From assembly GCA_965242535.1 (NCBI GenBank), contig OZ251458.1:2728001-2792000 (forward strand): 64,000 bases of DNA, in the 5' to 3' direction. This DNA is from VXRD01 sp965242535. GTDB lineage: Bacteria > Latescibacterota > UBA2968. Position 1 is the first letter of the stretch, and the number at the start of each line of letters is the position of its first letter. The notes under the pieces are model-generated. The model searched no databases, had not been told where the DNA came from, and saw only the letters and a list, made by a program, of their open reading frames with translations. The position numbers and the translations under genes were made by a program. Positions 15,770 to 26,069 of the stretch are shown here, piece by piece.

Positions 15770-18700
15770 TCACTTTAGAATCAACATTTTTTTGATCTGC
15801 ACAAAATCACCCGCCACGATGCGGTACAGATAGATGCCACTGGAAACCCGATGGCCTAACTCATCCCGACTATCCCAAACCGCGACATAGCGGCCTGGAG
15901 GTTTCAAGTCATTGACGAGCGTGCGAATCTCCTGACCTAACACATTGTAAATCACCAACTTCACATGCTCGCTTTCGGGCAACTCATAAGCGATGATCGT
16001 TTCCGGGTTAAAGGGATTGGGGTAATTCTGTGCAACGGAAAACGTATCCGGTAGATCTAACTCGAGTGCGGGCTTACCCGCCGCAACCGTCGGTGTGGCA
16101 TAGACGACTTTGCTGGGGAGCCAACTTTCCCCAATATCGTTCACGGCATAAAGGACGAAGCCATACCTCGTGTTATTGGTCAACCCCGTCACCGTATAAC
16201 GATTCGTCGCCGCACTGCTACCGGGAATATCTATTGCACTCGACCAAGCATTGGCTCCCTGTTTATATCTGTATTGATACTTTGTAATGGTCGTATCGTT
16301 GGCGGCACTCCAAGTCAGCGTCACCTGACCATTTCCCGCCGCCGCAACGACGTTCATCACCCGCTCTGGCACTGCTCTAGGGGTACCCCAGGTGCTGTCC
16401 GATGGGGCACTCGCCCCCACACTGCTCACCGCTCGCACCTGAAAATAGTATAGCGTATTATTGGTCAGACCCGTAATGAGATATATATAACCTACCCCTG
16501 GTGGCCGAAAAAGCTGAAGATTAACATCCTTCCATTCAGATTCAGCCCAAGTGCCTGCCGCTGTGCGCTGGCGATACTGATACTTTTGAATAGGCGTACC
16601 GTTATCCGAACCCGGTAACCATCCGATCCGCGCTTTACCATTGCCTACCCCTATCCCCACCCCCACGGGGGGCGATGGCGGGAATAATGGCGTAGCAGAG
16701 ACGGGTCGCGTTCTGGGACCAGCCCCTGTGCTGTTCACCGCCCGCACGGCAAAGCCATACAGGCTGTCACGCAACCCCGTTACGATGTAGCTGGTCGTGG
16801 TCGAATCGCTCCCTGGGATATCTGTCATACCCGACCAAGTGCTGTCGCGCCTTATGTCGTATTGATATTTCGTAATGGTCGTGTCTTGCGGGTTCGTCCA
16901 AGTGAGGGTCACTTGTGCATTCCCCGCCGCCGCTACCAAGCTACCCACCTTCGCCGGCACCGCCGCTGGCGTGGCTGTTCGGCTAGCCGATATCTCAACC
17001 TCGCTATTGCCTTCACTATCCACACCACGCACTTGGAAGAGGTACTCCATGCCATTGGTCAAGCCCGTCACATGATGGTGATACGGAGCTGTTCCCGTCT
17101 GCGTGAGATCTGTCCAACTCAACCAAGTCCCACTGATGCCAGCACGCTGGCGATACTGGTATCTCGCGATGGTAGGATTATTTGACGGCCACCATTCCAA
17201 CACCGCCTCCCGATTACCTCTCATCGCACTGCTCAACCTCAACGACGATGAAGACGAAGTGGAACCACCCGTCCCCATGTTGAAATACTGCACATTAGCC
17301 AATGTCTGTGTGCCAGTCCCCTTGGTCCTCACGCTATCCACTGCGTCTCGAATGATAACATTCCTCATCGTCAAACTACCGTGATTCGTGATGCCATACC
17401 AGTCATTAGGCTTGGGATTTGATGGTTGCTGAGAGTTAAATACGATTCGTTGCTCAACTGACCCATTGGCGACTATAGTTCCATAGTTGACAATATCGAC
17501 TCGCTCTGTATCGTGCCAAACGTGAATATCTCGATTGGGATAGGCCCTTATCGTCGTTCCATCCTCAATCGTCAAGGTCGCACCAGGGTAAACAACAATA
17601 TCACCAATCAGATATATGGTACCACGCCAAGTGACATCTTGAACGATTGGGAATTGTTGAAACTGGGTATAGGAAACATTATCCGAACCGTAATCCTTCG
17701 TTCCCCAAGTACGCCAACTACCATTGCGAAACGGTCCTAAGGGAGATTCATCATGTATGTCAAAAGGTGAACTAACATCTAATGTCCCCCATCTTGCTCC
17801 GGTACCTAACCAACTCATTTCTGGTGGCAACCCCATATTGGGTTGGCCCCGGTCAGGATTGGGCAGATGTTTTAAAACATAAGATTGTGCCACCTCACGA
17901 TTTGTATTCTCGATATTGGTACTCAAAACAATCCCATGCGTTGTCATAGATTCATCTTCAACAAGGAATTCATCCGCTAAATACTTCTCAAATCTAAATC
18001 TAGCACCTCCTGGATTTGTATAATTACCTCCTGTAGGATAACCACCATGAGAACCTGCTCCCACATACACAACCGGATGAGTTCCACCCTCAGCAGGAGC
18101 AAAATGTTCCTGAGGGTTGAAAATTCTTGTTGCGGCAATTTCATTATAGGTTAGACCCTGGCCATGAAATCTGTAATTAATTCCAGTAAGTTTTGCGGTA
18201 GTTGCGTCAATGGATGATACAATAACAGTAATGTGTTGCCAATCTCCTTCATGATTATTTTGATAATCATTAAAGGGATAAAAGTAATAATACTGTATAA
18301 CGAATTGATCATCATCATATTTATCAAAAACATTTACGTATGCTGTGTTGTCAAAATTATCTCCCGATTTAGATCCAGAGCCAATATATGTGCTGTTCCA
18401 ACTAGTTTTGTCGTCACCGGGATACTCAAAATGTACTGTCACTTCATAGATGCCCGATATAATACCCGAACGACTTCCGACATAGGTGAAAGTTTCAGGT
18501 AAGAAGGCAAATTTATTTTTTAAAAAATTAACAAGACTACTTCTACCTTGGTAATCACTAATCACATCGGGACTCCACCCTGAAGCTGGATACTGATTGT
18601 TAATTGTGCGACCTTCTCCCTTAATTTGAAACCAAAGATTAGAAACCGACTCTGCCCCCATAATCTCAACGGGTTCGGGAAAGAGCACAATTCGATTTTT

Positions 18701-21700
18701 CCGTGGATGTTCTGTCAAAATTAAAATTGGAGAAAATTTTTCAGCGAGTGCTTTTGAATAAACAAGCATGGAAAAATTATGCGACGCTTTCCTGTCATCT
18801 GTATCTGTTACCCTCACTGTAACTGGGAAAGTTCCCTCTTGGCTCGGTGTGCCATCAATGCGACCACTATTTGCATCAATTGTGATACCTGAAGGGGCAC
18901 CGGACATGAAATATGTATATGGAGGCTTACCTCCTTTTTGTGACACATAAATGGTGTCAATCGCTTCATTTATCAGAAATACCTTAGGAGCTATAGGTAA
19001 GACACCCAGAATATCAAAAATAAACGATTTTGAAACATCCTGCACAGCAGTATCCTGCACAGTTACTGTAATTGTGAAAATTCCCGGTTCTGTTGGTGTG
19101 CCTGAAATAGTGGCGTCACCTTCGTCCTTATCTGTACTTACACAGAGACCTACGTTATTTATATTGCTCTCACATGTACCTTCAGGTAAGCCATCTATCG
19201 ACAAACTTTCATAAGGGGGGCTACCGCCACTCACATCCACTGTTATTTCTTCAGGAATTGCCTGACCCAAAGAAATTTTTACAGAGTCAGATACAACACC
19301 AGTCTCAAAACTGATGGTGATAGCATCCACAGCAATGTCGTCATCAGTAATCGTACCCGTACCTGTGCCCGTTGCGATCGTGGCATTGCTCGGGTTGCTC
19401 AACTGGACAATCACCGTCTCGTTTGGCTCGTCGAGTGTGTCGCCTATCACAGCCACTTTTAGCGTATCACTCGTCTCACCGGCCGCAAAGGTCAATGTGC
19501 CAGACGTGATCGCCGTGTAATCGGTCCCTGAAGTCGCTGTACCCGTTCCGGCATCCGCATACGCCACCGTCACTTGTTGTCCGCTCGCCGCGCTCAGCGA
19601 CACCGCGAATCGCAACGTGTCCGTCGTGCCTGTTGCCCCCTCGGTCACGCTCGGAGAACTGATCGACAGAGAAGGCGTGCCATCGTCATCAGTAATTGTA
19701 CCCGTACCTGTACCCGTTGCGATCGTGGCATTGCGTGCATTGCTCAACTCGACGATCACCGTCTCGTTTGGCTCGTTGATGGCGTCGCCTATCACAGCCA
19801 CTTTTAGCGTATCGCGCATCTCACCCGCCGCAAAGGTCAGCGTGCCTGCGCTGAGGGCCATGTAGTCCGTGCCTGGCGTAGCCGTTCGCCCTGTGGCGAT
19901 TTCCGCATAATTCACGGTCACTTGTTGCCCACTCGCCGCGCTCAGCGAAACCGCGAATCGCAACGTGTCCGTCGTGCCTGTTGCCCCCTCGGTCACGCTC
20001 GGAGAACTGATCGACAGAGAAGGCGTGCCATCGTCGTCAGTAATCGTGCCTGTACCTGTACCCGTTGCGATCGTCGCATTGCTCGGGTTGCTCAACTGGA
20101 CAATCACCGTCTCGTTTGGCTCGTTGATGGCGTCGCCTATCACAGCCACTTTTAGGGTATCGTGCGTCTCACCGGCCGTGAAGGTCAAAGTGCCAGACGT
20201 GATCGCCGTGTAATCGGTCCCCGAAGTCGCCGTGCCCCCGCCATCCGCATAGGTGACCGTCACTTGCTTGCCACTCGCCGCGCTCAGCGACACCGCGAAT
20301 CGCAACGTGTCTGTCGTGCCTGTTGCCCCCTCGGTCACACTCGGAGAACTGATCGACAGAGAAGGCGTGCCATCGTCATCGGTGATCGTGCCTGTACCTG
20401 TACCCGTTGCGATAGTGGCATTGCGCGCATTGCTCAACTCGACGATCACCGTCTCGTTTGGCTCGTTGATGGCGTCGCCTATCACAGCCACTTTCAGCGT
20501 ATCGCGCGTTTCACCCGCCGCAAAGGTCAGCGTGCCTGCGCTGAGGGCCGTGTAGTCCGTGCCTGGCGTAGCCGTTCGCCCGGTGGCGATTTCCGCATAA
20601 TTCACGGTCACTTGTTGCCCACTCGCCGCGCTCAACGACACCGCGAATCGCAACGTGTCTGTCGTGCCTGTTGCCCCCTCGGTTACACTCGGAGAACTGA
20701 TCGACAGAGAAGGCGTGCCATCGTCGTCAGTAATCGTGCCTGTACCTGTCCCCGTTGCGATCGTGGCATTGCTCGGGTTGCTCAACTGTACAATCACCGT
20801 CTCGTTTGGCTCGTTGATGGCGTCGCCTATCACAGCCACTTTTAGCGTATCGCGCGTCTCACCGGTCGTGAAGGTTAAGGTGCCAGACGTGATCGCCGTG
20901 TAATCCGTCCCCGAAGTCGCCGTGCCCCCGCCATCCGCATAGGTGACCGTCACTTGCTTGCCACTCGCCGCGCTCAGCGACACCGCGAATCGCAACGTGT
21001 CTGTCGTGCCTGTTGCCCCCTCGGTCACGCTCGGAGAACTGATCGACAAAGTCGGTGCCTCATCGTCATCGCGAATCGTCCCGGTGCCGGTACTCGTTGC
21101 GATAGTGGCATTGCGCGCATTGCTCAACTTTACCTTCACCGTCTCGTTTGGCTCGTCGAGTGTGTCGCCTATCACCGATACGTCAATGGTCTTACTCGTT
21201 TCACCCGCCGTAAAGGTCAGCGTGCCGGCCGTGATAGCCGCGTAATCGGTCCCCGAAGTCGCCGTACCACTCCCGGCATCAGCATACTTAACCGTCACTT
21301 GCTTGCCACTCGCCGTACCCAGACTCACGGTGAAACGCAAGGTTTTTGAACCGCTGTTGCCCTCATTTACACTCGGCGAGTTGATCGATAATGAAGGTTC
21401 GGAACCGGGATCGATAATCGTCCCGGTGCCGGTGCCCGTTGCGATAGTGGCATTGGATGGACTGCTCAACTTGATGATCACCGTCTCATCCGGCTCGTCG
21501 AGTGTGTCGCCTATGACGGACACATCAATGTTCTTGCTCGTCTGACCCGCCGTAAAGGTCAGCGTGCCAGACGTGATCGCCCTGTAATCAGTCTCTGAAG
21601 TCGCCGTGCCTGTCCCGGCATCCGCATAGTTAACCGTCACTTGCTTGCCGCTTGCCACACTCAGACTCACGGTGAAACGCAAGGGTTTTGAACCACTGTC

Positions 21701-24700
21701 CCCCTCTGTCACACTCGGCGAGTTGATCGACAGAGAAGGTGCGTCATCGTCATCGGTGATCGTCCCGGTGCCGGTACTCGTTGCGATAGTGGCATTGGAT
21801 GGACTGCTCAATTTCACGACCACCGTCTCATCCGACTCGTCGATTGTGTCGCCTATCACCGATACATCAATGGTCCTGCTCGTCTGACCCGCCGTAAAGG
21901 TCAGCGTGCTAGACGTGATCGCCGTGTAATCCGTCCCCGAAGTCGCCGTGCCCCCGCCATCCGCATAGGTGACCGTCACTTGCTTGCCACTCGCCGCGCT
22001 CAGCGACACCGCGAATCGCAACGTGTCTGTCGTGCCTGTTGCCCCCTCGGTCACGCTCGGAGAATTGATCGATAGTGAAGGTGCGTCATCGTCATCGCGA
22101 ATCGTCCCGGTGCCGGTACTCGTTGCGATAGTGGCATTGCTCGGGTTGCTCAACTCGACGATCACCGTCTCGTTTGGCTCGTCGATTGTGTCGCCTATCA
22201 CCGATACGTCAATGCTCTTACTCGTTTCACCCGCCGCAAAGGTCAGCGTGCCGGCCGTGATAGCCGCGTAATCGGTCCCCGAAGTCGCCGTACCACTCCC
22301 GGCATCAGCATACTTAACCGTCACTTGCTTGCCACTCGCCGTACCCAGACTCACGGTGAAACGCAAGGTTTTTGAACCGCTGTTGCCCTCATTTACACTC
22401 GGCGAGTTGATCGATAATGAAGGTTCGGAACCGGGATCGATAATCGTCCCGGTTCCGGTGCCCGTTGCGATAGTGGCATTGGATGGACTGCTCAACTTGA
22501 TGATCACCGTCTCATCCGGCTCGTCAAGTGTGTCGCCTATGACGGACACATCAATGTTCTTGCTCGTCTGACCCGCCGTAAAGGTCAGCGTGCCAGACGT
22601 GATCGCCCTGTAATCAGTCTCTGAAGTCGCCGTGCCTGTCCCGGCATCCGCATAGTTAACCGTCACTTGCTTGCCGCTTGCCACACTCAGACTCACGGTG
22701 AAACGCAAGGGTTTTGAACCACTGTCCCCCTCTGTCACACTCGGCGAGTTGATCGACAGAGAAGGTGCGTCATCATCATCGCGAATCGTCCCGGTGCCGG
22801 TACTCGTTGCGGTAGTGGCATTGGATGGACTGCTCAACTCGACGACCACCGTCTCGTTCGGCTCGTCGAGTGTGTCGCCTATGACTGATACGTCAATGTT
22901 CTTGCTCGTCTGTCCAGCCGTGAAGGTCAATGTACCAGAAGGGATCGCCGTATAATCCGTCCCCGAAGTCGCTGTACCTGTCTCGGTATCCGCATAGTTG
23001 ACCGTCACTTGCTTGCCACTCGCCGCACTCAGACTCACGGTGAAACGCAAGGGTTTTGAACCACTGTCCCCCTCTGTCACACTCGGCGAGTTGATTGACA
23101 GAGAAGGTGCGTCATCGTCATCGGTGATCGTCCCGGTGCCGGTGCCCGTTGCGATAGTGGCATTGGATGGACTGCTCAACTCGACGACCACCGTCTCGTT
23201 CGGCTCGTCGAGTGTGTCGCCTATGACTGATACGTCAATGTTCTTGCTCGTCTGTCCAGCCGTGAAGGTCAATGTACCAGAAGGGATCGCCGTATAATCC
23301 GTCCCCGAAGTCGCTGTACCTGTCTCGGTATCCGCATAGTTGACCGTCACTTGCTTGCCGCTTGCCGCACTCAGACTCACGGTGAAACGCAAGGTCTTTG
23401 AACCACTGTCCCCCTCTGTCACACTCGGCGAGTTGATTGACAGAGAAGGTGCGTCATCGTCATCGGTGATCGTCCCGGTGCCGGTACTCGTTGCGATAGT
23501 GGCATTGGATGGACTGCTCAATTTCACGACCACCGTCTCATCCGGCTCGTCGATTGTGTCGCCTATGACTGATACGTCAATGTTCTTGCTCGTCTGACCC
23601 GCCGTAAAGGTCAGCGTGCTAGACGTGATCGCCCTGTAATCCGTCCCCGAAGTCGCCGTGCCTCCGCCATCTGCATAGTTGACTGTCACTTGCTTGCCGC
23701 TCGCCGCACTCAGACTCACGGTGAAACGCAAGGTCTTTGAACCACTGTCCCCCTCTGTCACACTCGGCGAGTTGATCGACAGAGAAGGTGCGTCATCGTC
23801 ATCGGTGATCGTCCCGGTGCCGGTACTCGTTGCGATAGTGGCATTGGATGGACTGCTCAATTTCACGACCACCGTCTCATCCGGCTCGTCGATTGTGTCG
23901 CCTATCACTGATACGTCAATGTTCCTGCTCGTCTGACCCGCCGCAAAGGTCAGCGTGCTAGAAGTGATCGCCGTGTAATCGGTCCCCGAAGTCGCCGTGC
24001 CTGTCCCGTCATCGGCATACTTAACCGTCACTTGCTTGCCACTCGCCGCACTCAGACTCACGGTGAAGCGCAAGGTCGTTGAGCCGCTGTTGCCCTCATT
24101 CACACTCGGCGAGTCGATGGATAATGAAGGTGCGTCATCATCATCGGTGATCGTTCCGGTGCCGGTACTCGTTGCGATAGTGGCATTGGATGGACTGCTC
24201 AATTTCACGACCACCGTCTCATCCGGCTCGTCGATTGTGTCGCCTATGACTGATACGTCAATGTTCTTGCTCGTCTGACCCGCCGTAAAGGTCAGCGTGC
24301 TAGACGTGATCGCCCTGTAATCCGTCCCTGAAGTCGCTGTACCCGTCCCGGCATCGGTATACGTCACAGTCACTTTCTTGCCGCTCGCCGCGCTCAGACT
24401 CACGGTGAAACGCAAGGGTTTTGAACCACTGTCCCCCTCTGTCTCACTCGGCGAGTTGATCGACAGAGAAGGTGCGTCATCGTCATCGGTGATCGTCCCG
24501 GTGCCGGTACTCGTTGCGATAGTGGCATTGGATGGACTGCTCAATTTCACGACCACCGTCTCATTCGGCTCGTCGAGTGTATCGCCTATCACCGATACGT
24601 CAATGTTCTTGCTCGTCTGTCCGGCCGTGAAGGTCAATGTACCAGACGTGATCGCCGTGTAATCCGTCCCTGAAGTCGCTGTGCCTGTCCCGGCATCCTT

Positions 24701-25999
24701 ATACGCCACGGTCACTTGTTGCCCGCTCGCCGCACTCAGCGAAACCGTGAACCGCAAGGTCGCCGAACCGCTGTTGCCCTCGGTCACACTCGGCGAACTG
24801 ATCGACAAGGCGGGTTTCTTAATCACTTGGATAACGAGACTTTTTGTTTTTTCGATTCCATCATCCCGCACGCTCACAGTAACTGTAAAACTCCCTGCCG
24901 CTGTTGGTGTACCTTTAAGGATGGCATCACCGCCATCGGCATCATTTTCTTCATCTTCTTTTGTCATACCATTGGGTAAGCCAAAAATTGAAAAAGCATC
25001 ATACGGAGGGCTACCGCCGCGCACATCCACCGTTATCTCTTCAATTTCATCACCTAGGGAAATTTTGAAGGGGCTGGATTCACTAAATGTGATTGTTGGC
25101 ACTGATTCCACTGTAATTGTAAATGTCCGCGTGTCTGAATCGCTATCCGAATCGGTAGCCTTCCAAGTATAGGTCTGCGTTGAAAATACTTCTGTCGGCG
25201 TCCCACTGATCACGCGACCACTCAGATTCAGGCCAGCAGGAAGGCTTGAAGGCGAAAGCGTGTAGCTAATCGTGTCATTACCACCACTGGCAACAGGCAA
25301 GGTCAAATTTGTGATCCGATTATTCTGCTTGTAGATCTGGTTGGATACGCTACCCGAAAAGACAGGAGCAGTGTCCGCATTTACCGTAATTGTGAATTTT
25401 AGCGTCGCTGTGTCACCATCGGAATCTGTGGCAGTCCATGTATAGGTCGTCAGCGTCTTAGAAATAGAAGGCGTTCCGCTCACCTGGTGGCTGGCATTTT
25501 TTGTTACGCCAGTGGGCAAGTTTGGGGCAAGGGTGTAGGACAGCGTCCCGTCGCCGCTAGTCGCTGTGGGCAACGTAAAGGCCGTGATCACTGTGTTCTG
25601 AGTCCATAATTTGGCCCCGACTGACTTAGAACCAAACGTCGGCTTCTTGTCCGCCGCCGCAGTCACATTCATGGTGAATGATGTCGAAGCCGTATTGCTA
25701 CCTAACACCTCTTCCACAGTTACGGTAATGGTGAAAGTCCCTGTCGCTGTTGGCGTGCCTGAAATATCACCTGCGTTTTCATCGTCGAAACTTAGACCGT
25801 GATTGGTGGGAGAGCCGGAGAGTGAATATGTATAATTACCATCTGGTTCCACAATCGCATACAGCGAGACAGAATTATTCACAACGACATTTATGGATCC
25901 ATCTATGTTTTCTATGCTAACACTTAACGACTGGGCAGAAACACTCCCAGAGAGAATTGCAACGAAACTTATGGCAAGCAATATGAGGCGCATAGCCAT
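15770..25999 (-). CDS. Giant Calx-beta repeat adhesin with Vps62-like, FnIII and type IX sorting domains
   Basis: A 3409-residue exported protein. In order: signal peptide (residues 1-23); putative Ig/cadherin-like repeats (25-400); 16 Calx-beta repeats of ~114 residues (about 403-2220), each with VTEGDSGS-, VIGDTLDEPNETV- and GTGTITDDD-type blocks that form Ca-binding loops; two more Ig-like repeats; and a Vps62-like segment (about 2413-2750) with NHEGDWQHITV and YVGAGSHGGYP. A beta-helix-like stretch, four FnIII repeats (about 2930-3305) and a sorting domain (SVAQNYPNPFNPETII to the end) follow. It is probably a surface adhesin needing calcium. The ATG at 25999 follows AAAGGTG. The Calx-beta DNA shows block duplications. 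The Vps62-like part is clearly AT-richer than the rest. It sits downstream of the receptor gene but behind a terminator. Confidence 0.85.
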   Translation of the reverse strand: MAMRLILLAISFVAILSGSVSAQSLSVSIENIDGSINVVVNNSVSLYAIVEPDGNYTYSLSGSPTNHGLSFDDENAGDISGTPTATGTFTITVTVEEVLGSNTASTSFTMNVTAAADKKPTFGSKSVGAKLWTQNTVITAFTLPTATSGDGTLSYTLAPNLPTGVTKNASHQVSGTPSISKTLTTYTWTATDSDGDTATLKFTITVNADTAPVFSGSVSNQIYKQNNRITNLTLPVASGGNDTISYTLSPSSLPAGLNLSGRVISGTPTEVFSTQTYTWKATDSDSDSDTRTFTITVESVPTITFSESSPFKISLGDEIEEITVDVRGGSPPYDAFSIFGLPNGMTKEDEENDADGGDAILKGTPTAAGSFTVTVSVRDDGIEKTKSLVIQVIKKPALSISSPSVTEGNSGSATLRFTVSLSAASGQQVTVAYKDAGTGTATSGTDYTAITSGTLTFTAGQTSKNIDVSVIGDTLDEPNETVVVKLSSPSNATIATSTGTGTITDDDDAPSLSINSPSETEGDSGSKPLRFTVSLSAASGKKVTVTYTDAGTGTATSGTDYRAITSSTLTFTAGQTSKNIDVSVIGDTIDEPDETVVVKLSSPSNATIATSTGTGTITDDDDAPSLSIDSPSVNEGNSGSTTLRFTVSLSAASGKQVTVKYADDGTGTATSGTDYTAITSSTLTFAAGQTSRNIDVSVIGDTIDEPDETVVVKLSSPSNATIATSTGTGTITDDDDAPSLSINSPSVTEGDSGSKTLRFTVSLSAASGKQVTVNYADGGGTATSGTDYRAITSSTLTFTAGQTSKNIDVSVIGDTIDEPDETVVVKLSSPSNATIATSTGTGTITDDDDAPSLSINSPSVTEGDSGSKTLRFTVSLSAASGKQVTVNYADTETGTATSGTDYTAIPSGTLTFTAGQTSKNIDVSVIGDTLDEPNETVVVELSSPSNATIATGTGTGTITDDDDAPSLSINSPSVTEGDSGSKPLRFTVSLSAASGKQVTVNYADTETGTATSGTDYTAIPSGTLTFTAGQTSKNIDVSVIGDTLDEPNETVVVELSSPSNATTATSTGTGTIRDDDDAPSLSINSPSVTEGDSGSKPLRFTVSLSVASGKQVTVNYADAGTGTATSETDYRAITSGTLTFTAGQTSKNIDVSVIGDTLDEPDETVIIKLSSPSNATIATGTGTGTIIDPGSEPSLSINSPSVNEGNSGSKTLRFTVSLGTASGKQVTVKYADAGSGTATSGTDYAAITAGTLTFAAGETSKSIDVSVIGDTIDEPNETVIVELSNPSNATIATSTGTGTIRDDDDAPSLSINSPSVTEGATGTTDTLRFAVSLSAASGKQVTVTYADGGGTATSGTDYTAITSSTLTFTAGQTSRTIDVSVIGDTIDESDETVVVKLSSPSNATIATSTGTGTITDDDDAPSLSINSPSVTEGDSGSKPLRFTVSLSVASGKQVTVNYADAGTGTATSETDYRAITSGTLTFTAGQTSKNIDVSVIGDTLDEPDETVIIKLSSPSNATIATGTGTGTIIDPGSEPSLSINSPSVNEGNSGSKTLRFTVSLGTASGKQVTVKYADAGSGTATSGTDYAAITAGTLTFTAGETSKTIDVSVIGDTLDEPNETVKVKLSNARNATIATSTGTGTIRDDDEAPTLSISSPSVTEGATGTTDTLRFAVSLSAASGKQVTVTYADGGGTATSGTDYTAITSGTLTFTTGETRDTLKVAVIGDAINEPNETVIVQLSNPSNATIATGTGTGTITDDDGTPSLSISSPSVTEGATGTTDTLRFAVSLSAASGQQVTVNYAEIATGRTATPGTDYTALSAGTLTFAAGETRDTLKVAVIGDAINEPNETVIVELSNARNATIATGTGTGTITDDDGTPSLSISSPSVTEGATGTTDTLRFAVSLSAASGKQVTVTYADGGGTATSGTDYTAITSGTLTFTAGETHDTLKVAVIGDAINEPNETVIVQLSNPSNATIATGTGTGTITDDDGTPSLSISSPSVTEGATGTTDTLRFAVSLSAASGQQVTVNYAEIATGRTATPGTDYMALSAGTLTFAAGEMRDTLKVAVIGDAINEPNETVIVELSNARNATIATGTGTGTITDDDGTPSLSISSPSVTEGATGTTDTLRFAVSLSAASGQQVTVAYADAGTGTATSGTDYTAITSGTLTFAAGETSDTLKVAVIGDTLDEPNETVIVQLSNPSNATIATGTGTGTITDDDIAVDAITISFETGVVSDSVKISLGQAIPEEITVDVSGGSPPYESLSIDGLPEGTCESNINNVGLCVSTDKDEGDATISGTPTEPGIFTITVTVQDTAVQDVSKSFIFDILGVLPIAPKVFLINEAIDTIYVSQKGGKPPYTYFMSGAPSGITIDANSGRIDGTPSQEGTFPVTVRVTDTDDRKASHNFSMLVYSKALAEKFSPILILTEHPRKNRIVLFPEPVEIMGAESVSNLWFQIKGEGRTINNQYPASGWSPDVISDYQGRSSLVNFLKNKFAFLPETFTYVGSRSGIISGIYEVTVHFEYPGDDKTSWNSTYIGSGSKSGDNFDNTAYVNVFDKYDDDQFVIQYYYFYPFNDYQNNHEGDWQHITVIVSSIDATTAKLTGINYRFHGQGLTYNEIAATRIFNPQEHFAPAEGGTHPVVYVGAGSHGGYPTGGNYTNPGGARFRFEKYLADEFLVEDESMTTHGIVLSTNIENTNREVAQSYVLKHLPNPDRGQPNMGLPPEMSWLGTGARWGTLDVSSPFDIHDESPLGPFRNGSWRTWGTKDYGSDNVSYTQFQQFPIVQDVTWRGTIYLIGDIVVYPGATLTIEDGTTIRAYPNRDIHVWHDTERVDIVNYGTIVANGSVEQRIVFNSQQPSNPKPNDWYGITNHGSLTMRNVIIRDAVDSVRTKGTGTQTLANVQYFNMGTGGSTSSSSSLRLSSAMRGNREAVLEWWPSNNPTIARYQYRQRAGISGTWLSWTDLTQTGTAPYHHHVTGLTNGMEYLFQVRGVDSEGNSEVEISASRTATPAAVPAKVGSLVAAAGNAQVTLTWTNPQDTTITKYQYDIRRDSTWSGMTDIPGSDSTTTSYIVTGLRDSLYGFAVRAVNSTGAGPRTRPVSATPLFPPSPPVGVGIGVGNGKARIGWLPGSDNGTPIQKYQYRQRTAAGTWAESEWKDVNLQLFRPPGVGYIYLITGLTNNTLYYFQVRAVSSVGASAPSDSTWGTPRAVPERVMNVVAAAGNGQVTLTWSAANDTTITKYQYRYKQGANAWSSAIDIPGSSAATNRYTVTGLTNNTRYGFVLYAVNDIGESWLPSKVVYATPTVAAGKPALELDLPDTFSVAQNYPNPFNPETIIAYELPESEHVKLVIYNVLGQEIRTLVNDLKPPGRYVAVWDSRDELGHRVSSGIYLYRIVAGDFVQIKKMLILK
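21160..22771. repeat. Three-unit block duplication within the Calx-beta array
   Basis: Sequence 21160-21745 recurs almost unchanged at 22186-22771. The offset of 1026 bp equals three 342-bp repeat units. Both blocks contain the unusual linker coding IIDPGSEPSLSINSPSVNEG in place of the usual DDD linker, which rules out chance similarity of repeats. This indicates recent unequal crossing-over inside the gene. Confidence 0.75.
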
Positions 26000-26020
26000 C
26001 ACCTTTTTTATTTTTTTTAT

Positions 26021-26063
26021 AAAAAAAACAGAAGGGCGCGAAACCAACGCCGCGCCCTTCTGT
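26021..26063 (-). terminator. Terminator between the TonB-type receptor gene and the adhesin gene
   Basis: A perfect 13-bp stem (ACAGAAGGGCGCG at 26028-26040 with its complement at 26051-26063, 10-nt loop) is followed on the minus strand by seven T residues. It sits 7 bp after the receptor stop and 22 bp before the adhesin start codon, so the adhesin must either be read through or have a promoter overlapping the T/A-rich stretch. Confidence 0.85.
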
Positions 26064-26069
26064 GATAAT

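Noticed and set aside
19300..24800. A ladder of plus-strand open frames of 60-230 residues repeating every ~342 bp
   Set aside because: They are antisense shadows of the Calx-beta repeats; they recur with the repeat period and have no ribosome sites.
15770..25999. Several separate genes instead of one giant adhesin
   Set aside because: The frame is open throughout, domains follow the usual order and there is a single signal peptide and a single sorting domain.
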